From NCBI GenBank assembly GCA_035566435.1, contig DATMRF010000034.1:124001-188000 (forward strand): 64,000 nt of DNA. The letters run 5' to 3'. Shown here in pieces: positions 24,258-33,150 of the stretch. Positions within the stretch are counted from its first letter, which is position 1, and each line of letters starts with the position of its first letter. This stretch comes from DATMRF01 sp035566435. Lineage in GTDB: Bacteria; Verrucomicrobiota; Verrucomicrobiia; Limisphaerales; UBA8199. The translations under genes and the position numbers were made by a program. The notes beneath the pieces were generated by a model that saw only the letters and a program-made list of their open reading frames with translations, made no database searches and was not told where the DNA came from.

Positions 24258-27200
24258 ATGGAGTGCAAAACGTGCGGGACAGCCAACCTTGCCAGCGCGC
24301 GATTCTGCCTGAATTGCGGGGGGGAGTTGTCCGCGCACTGCAGCCGCTGTGAGCGGGAGCTGCCGCCCGAGGCGCGGTTTTGTCCGGCTTGCGGCCAGGC
24401 CGTGGCCGCCGCCTCGCCACCGCCGCCAGAGCAAAGGAGTTCGCGACTCGGGCCGGTGACACCCGAGCGTAAACTGGTGACGATTCTTTTTGCGGACTTC
24501 GCAGGGTTTACCACGTATGCCGAGAAGACCGACGCCGAGGACGTGCATGAGCAGATGCGTTCGTTGTGGGAACGGCTGGACGCGATAATCGTGGGCCACG
24601 GCGGCACGGTCGAGAAGCATATGGGGGATGCGGTGATGGCGCTGTTTGGAGATAAACAGGCGCGCGAGGATGCGCCGGCCCAGGCGGTGCGCGCGGCGCT
24701 GGCCTTGCAAACCTGCCTGCGTGAGCGGGAACCCGGCGCGGCGCGGCCTCCCTTGACGATGCGCGTGGGGGTCCACACCGGGCTGGTGGTACTGGAACCG
24801 ATGTCGGGGGGAGAATTTCAGGGCACAGGTGATGCGATCAATCTCGCCAACCGGTTGGAGGCGGCGGCTCCACCCGGTGGAGTGCTTATCTCGCACGATA
24901 CCTACCGCAACGTTTACGGGCTCTTTACGGTTAAGCCGTTGCCGCCGTTGCTGGTCAAAGGCAAAGCCGAGCCGGTCCAGGCCTACCTGGTTTCCGGCGC
25001 CAAAGCCCGGGGCGTGGCGAGGCAGATGCGCGGAGTGGAAGGAATCGAGACAGAAATGGTGGGGCGGCAGCTCGAGTTGGAGGTGCTCCAATCGGCCCTG
25101 CAAAGTGTGCTGGAAGAGCGGCAATTGCGGCTCGTCACCATCATTGGCGAGGCCGGCATCGGCAAATCCCGGCTGGTACACGAGTTCCAAAAGTGGTTCG
25201 ATCTGCTGCCGCAGTCGTTCCGGTTCTTCCGGGGCCAGGCGACGGCGGACATGCCGGGTTTGCCGTTTGCCTTGATGCGGGACGTTTTCGCCGCACGGTT
25301 CGAAATCCAGGATAATGATTCGGCGGCGGTCGCGAAGGAAAAGCTCGAAACCGGTGTGGTGAAATTGGTTTCGGGGACTGCCGACGCCACGGCCTGGGCG
25401 AGCCAGGAGCCGCAGCTCATGGCTCAATTCATCGGCCAGTTGCTCGGGCTGGATTTCTCGGCCAGCCCGCAATTGCGCGGACTGATGAATGACCCCGAGC
25501 AGATTCGGCAACGCGGGTTTCATTGCCTGCAGCAATTCTTCTCTGCAATCGCGCGCGGCACGCCGCAGGAGGCGGCGGGCCCTGAGTTCCGCGCCGCGGT
25601 GCTGGTCGCCGAGGATCTGCACTGGAGCGACGACGGTTCGCTCAACCTGATTGATTATCTGGCCCGGAACTGCGCGAAGGCGCCGCTGCTGATCGTGTGC
25701 CTGGCGCGGCCCACGCTGCTCGAGCGCCGCCCGGCGTGGGGCGAAGGGCTTCCGGCGCATCAACGCCTGCACCTGGATTCGCTGTCCCGGCGCGAAAGCC
25801 GGGCCCTGGTCGGTGCCATCCTGCGCAAGGCGCCGGAAGTTCCCCAGGCCCTACAAGAGCTGATTGTGGGAGGCGGCGAGGGCAATCCCTTTTACATCGA
25901 GGAGATCGTGAAGATGCTCATCGACCAGAGAGTGATCGTGCCGGAAGCCGAGCATTGGCGGATTGAACCGGAGCGGCTGGCGGCGGCGCGCGTTCCGGCG
26001 ACGCTGACGGGCGTGCTGCAGGCCAGGCTGGACGAACTGGCGCCACAGGAGCGCGCCGCCCTGCAGCGGGCGTCGGTCGTCGGCCGGGTGTTTTGGGACA
26101 ACGCCCTGGAACAGCTGTGCGCCCCTGCAGAACCGGCGCGCGCCTCAGAACCATCCGCCTCGGTGCTAAACCGGTCCGGGATCGCCGAAGCACTGGCCGG
26201 GCTGCGGCGCAAGGAACTGATCTTTCGACGCGAAACTTCAGCCTTCGCGGGGGCGACCGAATACGTATTCAAACACGAGTTACTACGCACCGCCACCTAC
26301 GAGAGCGTCTTGAAAAAATTGCGCCGCGAACTTCACGCCCGAGTCGCCGCCTGGGTGATGCACGCCAGCGGCGAACGGAGCACGGAGTTCGCCGGTTTGG
26401 TGGCTTCGCATTTCGAGCAGGCGGGCCGCGGAGGCGAAGCTGCCGAATGGTACGGGAAGGCGGGACACCAGGCGCGCGCGGGGTACGAGCCGGCGATGGC
26501 GATCGAATATTTTGGCAAAGCGCTCAAGCTGCTGCCGGAAGGAAAGGCCGAATCGAACGCGGTCGCAAGACAGCATCTCGATTGGCTGGAGGGCCTTGGG
26601 GAAAGCCTGGGCGCGCAGGCGCGGTTTGCCGAGGCGATCGAGTCCTTCAGCCAGATGCGCGGCCTGGCCGAGCGGCTCGGTGACCCGCTCGCTCAAACTC
26701 GCGCCTGGAACGGCCTTGCCTTCCTCGAGGAGAGGCGCGGCGACAATCATGCTTCCCTCGAGGCCGCACGGCAGGCGGAAGAACTGGCGCGAGGCCTTGG
26801 CGAAAGCGGCCGCCGCGAGCGGATCCGGGCGCTGCACTTCAAAGGCTGGGCCTGGTATCGGCTGACGGAGCTGGACGCGGTGCTGGCCCTGGCGGATGAG
26901 ACGCTCGAACTCTGCACCGCATCAGGCGACCGCCAAAGCCTGGCCACCAGCTTCAAACTCCGCGGTGTGGTCCACCTGCAGCGTGGCGACTGCCGCGAGG
27001 CGGATCGCTATTTCGAGCAAGGCCTGGTTCTCTGCCGCGAGCTGGGTGATCGCCGCAATGCCGCAGCGATGTGGAATAACCTGGGGGAAAGCGCCCGCTT
27101 GCGCGGAGATTTTTCAACCGCCGTCGAGTTTTACCAGAAAGCCCTGGCGATCTCGCGGCAGATTGGCAGCCGGGAAAGCGAGCTCATTTACCTGACCAAC

Positions 27201-27740
27201 TTGAACGGAGCGCGGCTGGGCCTGCCCGAATTTGCCGAGGCGGAGGCCGGGCTCCGGGAGCTTATCCCGCTGGCGATCGCGCGCAAATCGAGCGTTCTCT
27301 CCGAGGCCTTCAGCTTCTTGAGCGAAGCCTGTCTGGGCCAGGACAAGCTCGCCGACGCGCTGCAGGCCGCCCAGCGATCGCTCGCTCTCGCCAAGGAATC
27401 CGGAAATGAACTGGACCTGGCTATCGCCTGGCGGGTGCTCGGGCGAGCGGCCGCCAAAATGAACAACCGGTCCGAGGTTGCGGGGGACAAAACGCTCGAG
27501 GGCCTTGCCGCCACGAACCCGTCCGCCTGTTTCACTCACAGCCTGCGCCTGTTCAAAAAGATGAAAGCCAAAGCGGAACAGGCGCGGACGCTGCGCGCGT
27601 GCGCGGAATTTGAGACGCATGAGGGGCAGACCACCAAAGCGCGCCGCTCCGCCGAAACCGCACGCCGCATTTTCGCGCGGCTGAACATGGGTTCGGAGGT
27701 GGAAAGGACCGACGCGCTGCTGCGCGAGTGCGGCGCCTAA
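24258..27740 (+). CDS. Class III adenylate/guanylate cyclase with AAA ATPase and TPR
   Basis: 1160 residues from ATG 24258; the frame is open to 23958 but the extension is repeat-derived. Residues 1-50 hold two zinc ribbons (C-x2-C pairs: MECKTCG, FCLNCG, CSRC, FCPACG). Residues about 70-250 are the cyclase catalytic domain with metal Asp in FADFAGFT and KHMGDAVMALFG and the N-x-x-N-R-L region. Next comes a large ATPase with Walker A GEAGIGKSR near 295, then a long helical TPR-rich C-terminus with several A-x-x-Y/F repeats. This architecture makes a sensor-regulated cyclase. It diverges from the CNBD-MscS pair and may supply their ligand. Confidence 0.88.
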   Translation: MECKTCGTANLASARFCLNCGGELSAHCSRCERELPPEARFCPACGQAVAAASPPPPEQRSSRLGPVTPERKLVTILFADFAGFTTYAEKTDAEDVHEQMRSLWERLDAIIVGHGGTVEKHMGDAVMALFGDKQAREDAPAQAVRAALALQTCLREREPGAARPPLTMRVGVHTGLVVLEPMSGGEFQGTGDAINLANRLEAAAPPGGVLISHDTYRNVYGLFTVKPLPPLLVKGKAEPVQAYLVSGAKARGVARQMRGVEGIETEMVGRQLELEVLQSALQSVLEERQLRLVTIIGEAGIGKSRLVHEFQKWFDLLPQSFRFFRGQATADMPGLPFALMRDVFAARFEIQDNDSAAVAKEKLETGVVKLVSGTADATAWASQEPQLMAQFIGQLLGLDFSASPQLRGLMNDPEQIRQRGFHCLQQFFSAIARGTPQEAAGPEFRAAVLVAEDLHWSDDGSLNLIDYLARNCAKAPLLIVCLARPTLLERRPAWGEGLPAHQRLHLDSLSRRESRALVGAILRKAPEVPQALQELIVGGGEGNPFYIEEIVKMLIDQRVIVPEAEHWRIEPERLAAARVPATLTGVLQARLDELAPQERAALQRASVVGRVFWDNALEQLCAPAEPARASEPSASVLNRSGIAEALAGLRRKELIFRRETSAFAGATEYVFKHELLRTATYESVLKKLRRELHARVAAWVMHASGERSTEFAGLVASHFEQAGRGGEAAEWYGKAGHQARAGYEPAMAIEYFGKALKLLPEGKAESNAVARQHLDWLEGLGESLGAQARFAEAIESFSQMRGLAERLGDPLAQTRAWNGLAFLEERRGDNHASLEAARQAEELARGLGESGRRERIRALHFKGWAWYRLTELDAVLALADETLELCTASGDRQSLATSFKLRGVVHLQRGDCREADRYFEQGLVLCRELGDRRNAAAMWNNLGESARLRGDFSTAVEFYQKALAISRQIGSRESELIYLTNLNGARLGLPEFAEAEAGLRELIPLAIARKSSVLSEAFSFLSEACLGQDKLADALQAAQRSLALAKESGNELDLAIAWRVLGRAAAKMNNRSEVAGDKTLEGLAATNPSACFTHSLRLFKKMKAKAEQARTLRACAEFETHEGQTTKARRSAETARRIFARLNMGSEVERTDALLRECGA

Positions 27741-27745
27741 ATCCC

Positions 27746-27835
27746 GGTTGCAGGTTACAGGTTGAAAGTTGCAGGTTTTCAGGTTTTCAGGTTTTCAAGT
27801 TTTCAAGCAGTGGGCACCGTGGGTGGGAGGGAGTG
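27746..27835. repeat. Composite repeat, partial copy C
   Basis: After the cyclase stop: GGTTGCAGGTTACAGGTTG, GTTGCAGGTTTTCAGG, repeated TTTTCAGG/TTTTCAAG, then GCAGTGGGCACC. The order resembles the left part of copy A (GGTTGCA, CAGGTTGAAGGTTTTCAGG, GCGGGCAC) in the same orientation. The CTCTATCAAC and CCAATTCCG parts are absent. Confidence 0.6.
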
Positions 27836-27866
27836 ACCTTTTCGCGGCGCGCTGGGACAGCGCGCC

Positions 27867-29543
27867 CTACCTTGGACTCTGGGCCTTGCTGATCGCCGTC
27901 TGCATTTCGTTGAGCATTTGGGTCAGGTCCACGTCCGACCAGCCGTGTCGTTGGCGCGCGCCGTAAACAATTCTGCCTTGGAATGGCGGGTCAGCTTGCG
28001 ACAGGAATTCGTCAAGGAGGTGAACGGCGTTGTTCAAGAAGTATTGGTCGGCTTCACCCACGGCAATGTGCAGCTTGCCCTTGAGCTTTGGGCCGAGGGT
28101 TGGCCAGTTGGCTTCGAGCACCGCTCTCAGGTCATATTTGCGCCACTGGTCGGCGACCGTGTGGTCGATTTTTCCGCTCTGCGGATCCCATAAGGGCAGG
28201 GGAGAGCCATCGATGCCACGGGGACCAAACACCGCGTTCCAGGCGCCCCATTGCTGGCCGGACATCGTGTAACGGTCGCCGCGGCCGAGCAGATTTTCTG
28301 TGCCGACTTCCTGGCGCATGGTGAGCACGAGGTCGCCGTTTGCCGCTCGCTCGCTGGGGCGTTCGTTGCCGAACCGATTCACGTAAGCATTGCCATCCTC
28401 GTAGATATTCACCAGTTCCAGCGCGCGAAAGTCCACCGGGTCAGGGCAAGACGACCACGCGCCATTAAAGAAGTCGGGATAAAAAATCTGCAACGCCAGC
28501 GCTACCCAGCCACCCGTCGAAACACCCGACAGGACACGGGCACCGGGACTGCGTGTCGCCCGGAATTTTCCTTCAACATACGGAACCAGCTCCTGCACGA
28601 GCGCGTCGCCATAGGGCCCGTTATTCGCCGAGTTGACGTAGTAAGGATCGCCACAGGGCCCGGCGCCGTCGAGCTGCAGCACGATGAACTGCGGCGTGGT
28701 TCCGGCTTGCCAGATCGTTCGAAAATCGGAGTTCCCGGCCATGAGCCGGCTGATGTCGGTGCACCGGGTGTTAAGACCGCCAATCCGGATCCAGAGCGGG
28801 TAGAAGCGCGAGGGCCCGCGGTCATAATCACGCGGCAAAATGATGCCCGCGCGCAAATAAATCGGCCGGTGGTGGAACTCACTCAGCAACCTCGACTGCA
28901 GCATAACGAACCTGGTCTGGCCAGTGTCCGGCGGCAACTCCTCGGGCGGAATTTGGCGAGTGAGTTCGAGGCTGACCGTGCGTCCCCGGGTGGGCTCGAT
29001 TCGTAGTTTCCGATACTCGCTGTAGAGGTTTCCCGGAGCATTCGGAAAGTTGAGGTCCGCATTGGCGGCCAACAGCGCCTGGAGGAAATAGTCGCCTGCC
29101 GGCAGCTCCGCGAGATTAGCGCCAGGGCAGCCAAATGCGGTCTTATCGATTACCACGACCGCGCCCGGTCGAAAATCGTGCACGTCACGAGCGAAAGATT
29201 GGGGCGCGTCTCGCCCGGATCGGCCGACCGCGAGCCGCGGTTCGGGCGAGTTCGTGCGACTCAGGATAACGAACAACCGCCCAGCGGCAGGTGCATTGGT
29301 CAGCGCCGGCGCGAGGCGAACCTCAAAGGAAAAGGGAGCACTCGCTGCTGGCTTAGCGGCGTGAAGAGCCGATGGCTGCAGAAACAGGACTAGCGCGCCG
29401 ACAGAGGCGGTTGAGGAAATGGCCACGAGAGAGCACAAAGGGCACAGAGATTCAATAACCCGGCGAATTCCTCGCGTTCTTTCGCGGCAGTTGCGGAGTT
29501 TTGCAATAGGGTCGGCAAACCGAAAGTTGGAGCTCAACCTCAC
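27867..29543 (-). CDS. Secreted esterase (enterochelin esterase-like)
   Basis: 558 residues from GTG 29543, which overlaps the MFS stop as GTGA. An internal GTG at 29426 would start directly at a signal peptide (SSTASVGALVLFLQPSALHA), so the true start is uncertain. The alpha/beta hydrolase nucleophile is in GVSTG near residue 340 (G-x-S-x-G), preceded by an Asp-rich region and a late G-x-x-H-G-W-S-D with the catalytic His. The long N-terminal beta domain resembles the Fes/esterase family. It may release organic acids or sugars from the cell surface. Coupled to the MFS exporter. Confidence 0.75.
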   Translation of the reverse strand: MRLSSNFRFADPIAKLRNCRERTRGIRRVIESLCPLCSLVAISSTASVGALVLFLQPSALHAAKPAASAPFSFEVRLAPALTNAPAAGRLFVILSRTNSPEPRLAVGRSGRDAPQSFARDVHDFRPGAVVVIDKTAFGCPGANLAELPAGDYFLQALLAANADLNFPNAPGNLYSEYRKLRIEPTRGRTVSLELTRQIPPEELPPDTGQTRFVMLQSRLLSEFHHRPIYLRAGIILPRDYDRGPSRFYPLWIRIGGLNTRCTDISRLMAGNSDFRTIWQAGTTPQFIVLQLDGAGPCGDPYYVNSANNGPYGDALVQELVPYVEGKFRATRSPGARVLSGVSTGGWVALALQIFYPDFFNGAWSSCPDPVDFRALELVNIYEDGNAYVNRFGNERPSERAANGDLVLTMRQEVGTENLLGRGDRYTMSGQQWGAWNAVFGPRGIDGSPLPLWDPQSGKIDHTVADQWRKYDLRAVLEANWPTLGPKLKGKLHIAVGEADQYFLNNAVHLLDEFLSQADPPFQGRIVYGARQRHGWSDVDLTQMLNEMQTAISKAQSPR

Positions 29544-30826
29544 TTCGCGGCTTCAGGCACGTCCCCGGCGGGCAGCGGCTGGTTTTGGTGATGAAACCGT
29601 TTTGCGACCAGGACGGTCGTTGCCAGCAGGATGGCCGCGCACACCAGGTAAGGCAGCGCCCGGTGCGCGGGCAGCAAGCTGGTGGCGAAAATCGGTCCGA
29701 GAATGCGCGCCAGGCTGCCCGCGCCCTGCGCGACCCCGATGTTGGCGCCTTGCTCATTCGCCGCCGTGAGGTTCGAGAGCAGCCCAAATAGTGGTGGCCT
29801 GGTCAGGCTCGTGCCGACTGAGAGCAATGCCAGCGCGCCGAGCATCTCGAGCCACGGCCGGCCCTCGGCGCGAAACAGGACGCCCCAGCCAAGCTCGGCC
29901 TCGCCGTTGATGAACGGCAACAGCGCCATGCTGAGCGCGGTGAGGACCAGGCTTAGCGCAATCAGCTTCGGCTCGCCGAGTTTCTTCACCAACCGTCCGA
30001 TTGCCCCGCCCTGGACGAACGCGCCGATCAATCCGCAGAAAACGAACAGGTAGGAAACTGTCGAGGCTGAGGTGGCGTCGCTTTGGATATTGAGATGGAA
30101 ATTGTCGCTGACCACCAGCGGCAGCGTGCTCTCGAAGCAACTGAAACAAAACGTCGCCAGGAAAAAAACGATCACCAGCAAGCCGATCCTTGGCTGGGCC
30201 AGGGTGTGCAGCCACTGATCGATGTGCGGGCGCGGAGCGACGTGCTCGGAAGCGGGTTTCCGGCTTTCGACCAGGATGGCGAGCGCGAGCAGGAAATTAG
30301 CGGCGCAGAGTCCAGCGGCAATCCAGCCGGGGCCGGTGTTGCCGAGGTGCTTCAGGCTGAGCCCTCCAATGGCCGGCCCGAAGATGAACCCGAGCCCGAA
30401 CGCCATGCCGATAAGTCCCATGCGGCGCGAGCGCTGCTCGGGCGGCGTGATGTCGGCGATGTAGGCCTGGGCGACGGTGATGTTGCCGCCGCACAGACCC
30501 GCGAATGCGCGCGACAGGATCATCAGCCAAATCGCGGCCTGGTGATTTTCCAGGCCCGAACTCAGCGCGAAAAGCACGTATGAACACGCCGCGCCCGCCG
30601 TGCTCAACAACAGGATCGGCCGCCGCCCGTAACGGTCCGACCATCTGCCCCAGATTGGTGAGAAAATGAATTGCATCGCGGAAAAGGACGCGATGATCAC
30701 TCCGATCTTCCATCCTTGCGCGCCGAAATGCCGGCTGTACACCGGCACCAACGGCACGACAATTCCAAACCCGATTAGGTCGATGAAGACCGTCAGGAAG
30801 ATGACCAGAACGGACGGCTTTCTCAT
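29540..30826 (-). CDS. MFS transporter, DHA1/Tet-like
   Basis: 428 residues with 12 predicted membrane segments. Motif A is GRWSDRYGRRP in the loop between TM2 and TM3, and the N-terminus FIDLIGFGIVVPLVP is typical of TetA-like DHA1 drug:H+ antiporters. The central loop is long and charged. No resistance gene or TetR regulator is next to it, so the substrate cannot be named. It is the first gene of a pair with the esterase. Confidence 0.85.
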   Translation of the reverse strand: MRKPSVLVIFLTVFIDLIGFGIVVPLVPVYSRHFGAQGWKIGVIIASFSAMQFIFSPIWGRWSDRYGRRPILLLSTAGAACSYVLFALSSGLENHQAAIWLMILSRAFAGLCGGNITVAQAYIADITPPEQRSRRMGLIGMAFGLGFIFGPAIGGLSLKHLGNTGPGWIAAGLCAANFLLALAILVESRKPASEHVAPRPHIDQWLHTLAQPRIGLLVIVFFLATFCFSCFESTLPLVVSDNFHLNIQSDATSASTVSYLFVFCGLIGAFVQGGAIGRLVKKLGEPKLIALSLVLTALSMALLPFINGEAELGWGVLFRAEGRPWLEMLGALALLSVGTSLTRPPLFGLLSNLTAANEQGANIGVAQGAGSLARILGPIFATSLLPAHRALPYLVCAAILLATTVLVAKRFHHQNQPLPAGDVPEAAK

Positions 30827-31055
30827 ACGCCGCCGACTACAACGGTCCGGGCTGAGCCGGACTTAACCGCGGAAAACATAGGCAAAGTCTAGTGTCGAAT
30901 GACCTGCCGTCAAGTGAGGTCGCCCTTCATATTCTATTGCGCGCGGCGGCGGCTTGTTGCAGTATCCAGCTCAACGCGGCCACTCGAAGAACGAGCTGTG
31001 CCGGAATATGTGGGCGCCCCGGACGGGGCGGCGCGGAGTTAATCATGAGACAACC

Positions 31056-31742
31056 ATGCCCCAGGCCAAACCAGAGCCAGTGAAGGACAAGCGAACGCGG
31101 ATTCTGCTGGTGGACGACCACGCAGTCGTGCGCTATGGCATTGCCCAGTTGATTAACCGTCAGCCTGACATGGTCGTTTGCGGAGAGGAGGAGGCCGCCT
31201 CCAACGCCCTCAGCGCCATCACCAAGCTTAAACCGGACCTCGTGATCGCGGACATCTCTCTCAAAGACAGCAGCGGCCTCGAGTTGATGCGCAACATCAA
31301 AGCGCAGTACTCCGGCTTGCCGGTTTTGGTCGTCAGCGCCCACGATGAATCGGTCTATGCCGAGATCGCTTTCCGAGCGGGTGCGCTGGGCTACCTGATG
31401 AAACAGGAAGCGCTGGACAAAGTGATCACCGCCATCCGCCGCGTCCTGGGCGGCAACATTTATGTCAGCGAAGCTTTGGGCGCCCGCATGCTCCAGCAGC
31501 AGGTTCGGGGCAAGCCCGACGTTCAGCAGTCACCGGTGCAGGGCTTGAGCGACCGCGAGCTGGAGGTCTTCCAGCTCATTGGCCAATGGAAAAAAACCAG
31601 TGAGATCGCCCAGGAACTTCATCTGAGCATCAAGACCATCGAGTATTACCGCGAGCAGATTAAGCGGAAGCTTAACCTGAAAAACTCGGCCGAACTCACC
31701 CAGCACGCCACCGCCTGGGTGCAGCGCGAGCTGCCGACCTGA
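31056..31742 (+). CDS. NarL/FixJ-type response regulator (first of two)
   Basis: 228 residues from ATG 31056. The open frame extends back to 30954, but the earlier codons are unlike the family. Receiver: LLVDDHAVVRYG with Asp in VIADISLKDSSG and Lys in YLMKQEA. Output: LuxR-type helix-turn-helix, L-S-D-R-E-L-E-V-F-Q-L-I and K-T-I-E-Y-Y-R-E-Q-I-K-R-K-L-N. Expected to be a phosphorylation-dependent transcription factor. No histidine kinase is nearby, so it is an orphan here. Confidence 0.9.
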   Translation: MPQAKPEPVKDKRTRILLVDDHAVVRYGIAQLINRQPDMVVCGEEEAASNALSAITKLKPDLVIADISLKDSSGLELMRNIKAQYSGLPVLVVSAHDESVYAEIAFRAGALGYLMKQEALDKVITAIRRVLGGNIYVSEALGARMLQQQVRGKPDVQQSPVQGLSDRELEVFQLIGQWKKTSEIAQELHLSIKTIEYYREQIKRKLNLKNSAELTQHATAWVQRELPT

Positions 31743-31756
31743 CGGGGCGGGAACGC

Positions 31757-31826
31757 GGCGGGGACGGCCACGTCCCCGAGATATTTGGATCAACACCCTC
31801 TCCTCGGGGACGTGGCCGTCCCCGCC
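31757..31826. terminator. Perfect 24-bp inverted repeat after the first regulator
   Basis: Arms 31757-31780 and 31803-31826 pair perfectly with a 22-nt loop. Each arm is itself nearly palindromic (GGGGAC...GTCCCC), so a cruciform is possible. It starts 15 bp after the stop codon at 31742 and could end transcription or separate the two regulators. There is no T-tract. A direct repeat GGATCAACACC(C/G)TCTCCTCG starts at 31787 and at 31838. Confidence 0.6.
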
Positions 31827-32079
31827 CCGAGCTATGGGGATCAACACCGTCTCCTCGTCTGTTCGGTTAAAGGCATTAACCCCCATTTGCATAGTTACGG
31901 CTTCACACCGGGGATTCTCCTGGGCCGCTTTCCTGATTCTTACCGGGCTCACGTTCCTGGGCTGCCCTGATTGTGGCGCCCCCCTTCCCAAGTCTAATCT
32001 TAAGACAGATTTGAATAGTTTCTGGACAACTAAAGCTGTGCAGCCCGGGGAGCCTGCTCTCACCCGGGTCGGACAAAAT

Positions 32080-32862
32080 ATGAAAACTGCTCATTCCCCT
32101 TTAAACAGCAGGTGCTCTGGCCCGGCCGCCCATTCTCTGACTGCTGTCAGCCTCGAACCGCTGGGCTCGGCGGCGTCCCTGCGCACGGCCAAGCCCGCCC
32201 GCAAAGGGCCGATTCGTGTGCTCATCGCCGACGACCACCCCGTCGTGCGCAAGGGGCTCAGCTCCTGCCTCTCCAAGCTGAAAGACATGCTCATCGTCGG
32301 CGAAGCCGGTGACGGCCAGGAAGCCCTCCGCAAAGCCAAGGAACTGGTCCCCGACATCGTGCTGATGGATATCGACATGCCGAACATGAACGGCCTGACG
32401 GCGACCGAACTGCTGCACAAAGACAACCCTGGCATCAAGGTGTTGATCCTGTCGATGCACAGCCAATCGGATTACGTCGTCCGCATCCTGCAATCCGGCG
32501 CCCGCGGCTACGTCCTCAAGGAAGCTCCCACCGACGACTTGGTCAAAGCCATCGAAACCGTCCACCGCGAGGAAACCTTTTTCAGCCCGGAAGTCGCCCG
32601 TGTCGCGCTCAACCAATTCGTGCGCGGCAGCGAAGGGCGTCAACCCACCCCACTCAGCAACCGTGAACGCGAGGTGCTCATCGCCATTGCCGAGGGCCTG
32701 AGCAACAAGGAAATCGCCTCGCGCCTCGAAGTCGGCGTCCGGACCGTCGAAACCCATCGCGAGCGCATCATGCGCAAGCTGAGCATCCACAGCGTTGCCG
32801 GTCTTACCAAATACGCGCTCCAGAAGGGTCTCATTTCCCTGCCGCAACCGCCGCAACCTTAG
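32080..32862 (+). CDS. NarL/FixJ-type response regulator (second of two)
   Basis: 260 residues from ATG 32080; the frame continues upstream to 31834 with unlike sequence. Receiver: VLIADDHPVVRKG, Asp in VLMDIDMPNMNG, Lys in YVLKEAP. Output: LuxR-type HTH with L-S-N-R-E-R-E-V-L-I-A-I-A-E-G-L-S-N-K-E-I and V-R-T-V-E-T-H-R-E-R-I. The N-terminal about 45 residues are a Ser/Ala-rich lead. This and the preceding regulator are tandem paralogues. No kinase is seen within the window. Confidence 0.9.
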   Translation: MKTAHSPLNSRCSGPAAHSLTAVSLEPLGSAASLRTAKPARKGPIRVLIADDHPVVRKGLSSCLSKLKDMLIVGEAGDGQEALRKAKELVPDIVLMDIDMPNMNGLTATELLHKDNPGIKVLILSMHSQSDYVVRILQSGARGYVLKEAPTDDLVKAIETVHREETFFSPEVARVALNQFVRGSEGRQPTPLSNREREVLIAIAEGLSNKEIASRLEVGVRTVETHRERIMRKLSIHSVAGLTKYALQKGLISLPQPPQP

Positions 32863-32923
32863 GACGCGGGTGACGCCCGAGTAAGCCGCGCGGTCTGAGT
32901 CGGAATCAGGACTGGCTTCGGGA

Positions 32924-33150
32924 AGGGTTGCAGGTTGAAGGTTGCAAGTTGGGGACCCCCGCCCTCGCCCCTGGCCCGCCGTTCCGTGCAAGTTTCAATT
33001 CCCAATTCCGCCCATCCTCCCTGTTCCGCGCTCTATCAACTATTTACTATAGACCATCAACCACCCCGCTACGCCACCACTCAATCAATCCATTCCGCTC
33101 GCCCGCTCGCCGAAAACCTAAACCTGAAAACCTTCAACTTTCAACCTCAC
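32924..33150. repeat. Composite intergenic repeat, copy B, with inverted ends
   Basis: The left arm (32925-32951) reads GGGTTGCAGGTTGAAGG..., the right end (33121-33149) reads CTGAAAACCTTCAACTTTCAACC, and the two ends pair in part as an inverted repeat (about 16 of 20 matches). The middle has TTCAATTCCCAATTCCG, CTCTATCAACT, CCATCAACCACCCCG and CACTCAATCAATCC, matching copy A read from the minus strand. Such a structure could be a non-autonomous mobile or terminator-like element. Confidence 0.7.

Noticed and set aside
24216..25772. Antisense open frame of 518 codons opposite the cyclase
   Set aside because: Shadow of the cyclase codons; Arg/His/Gln-rich with no domain.
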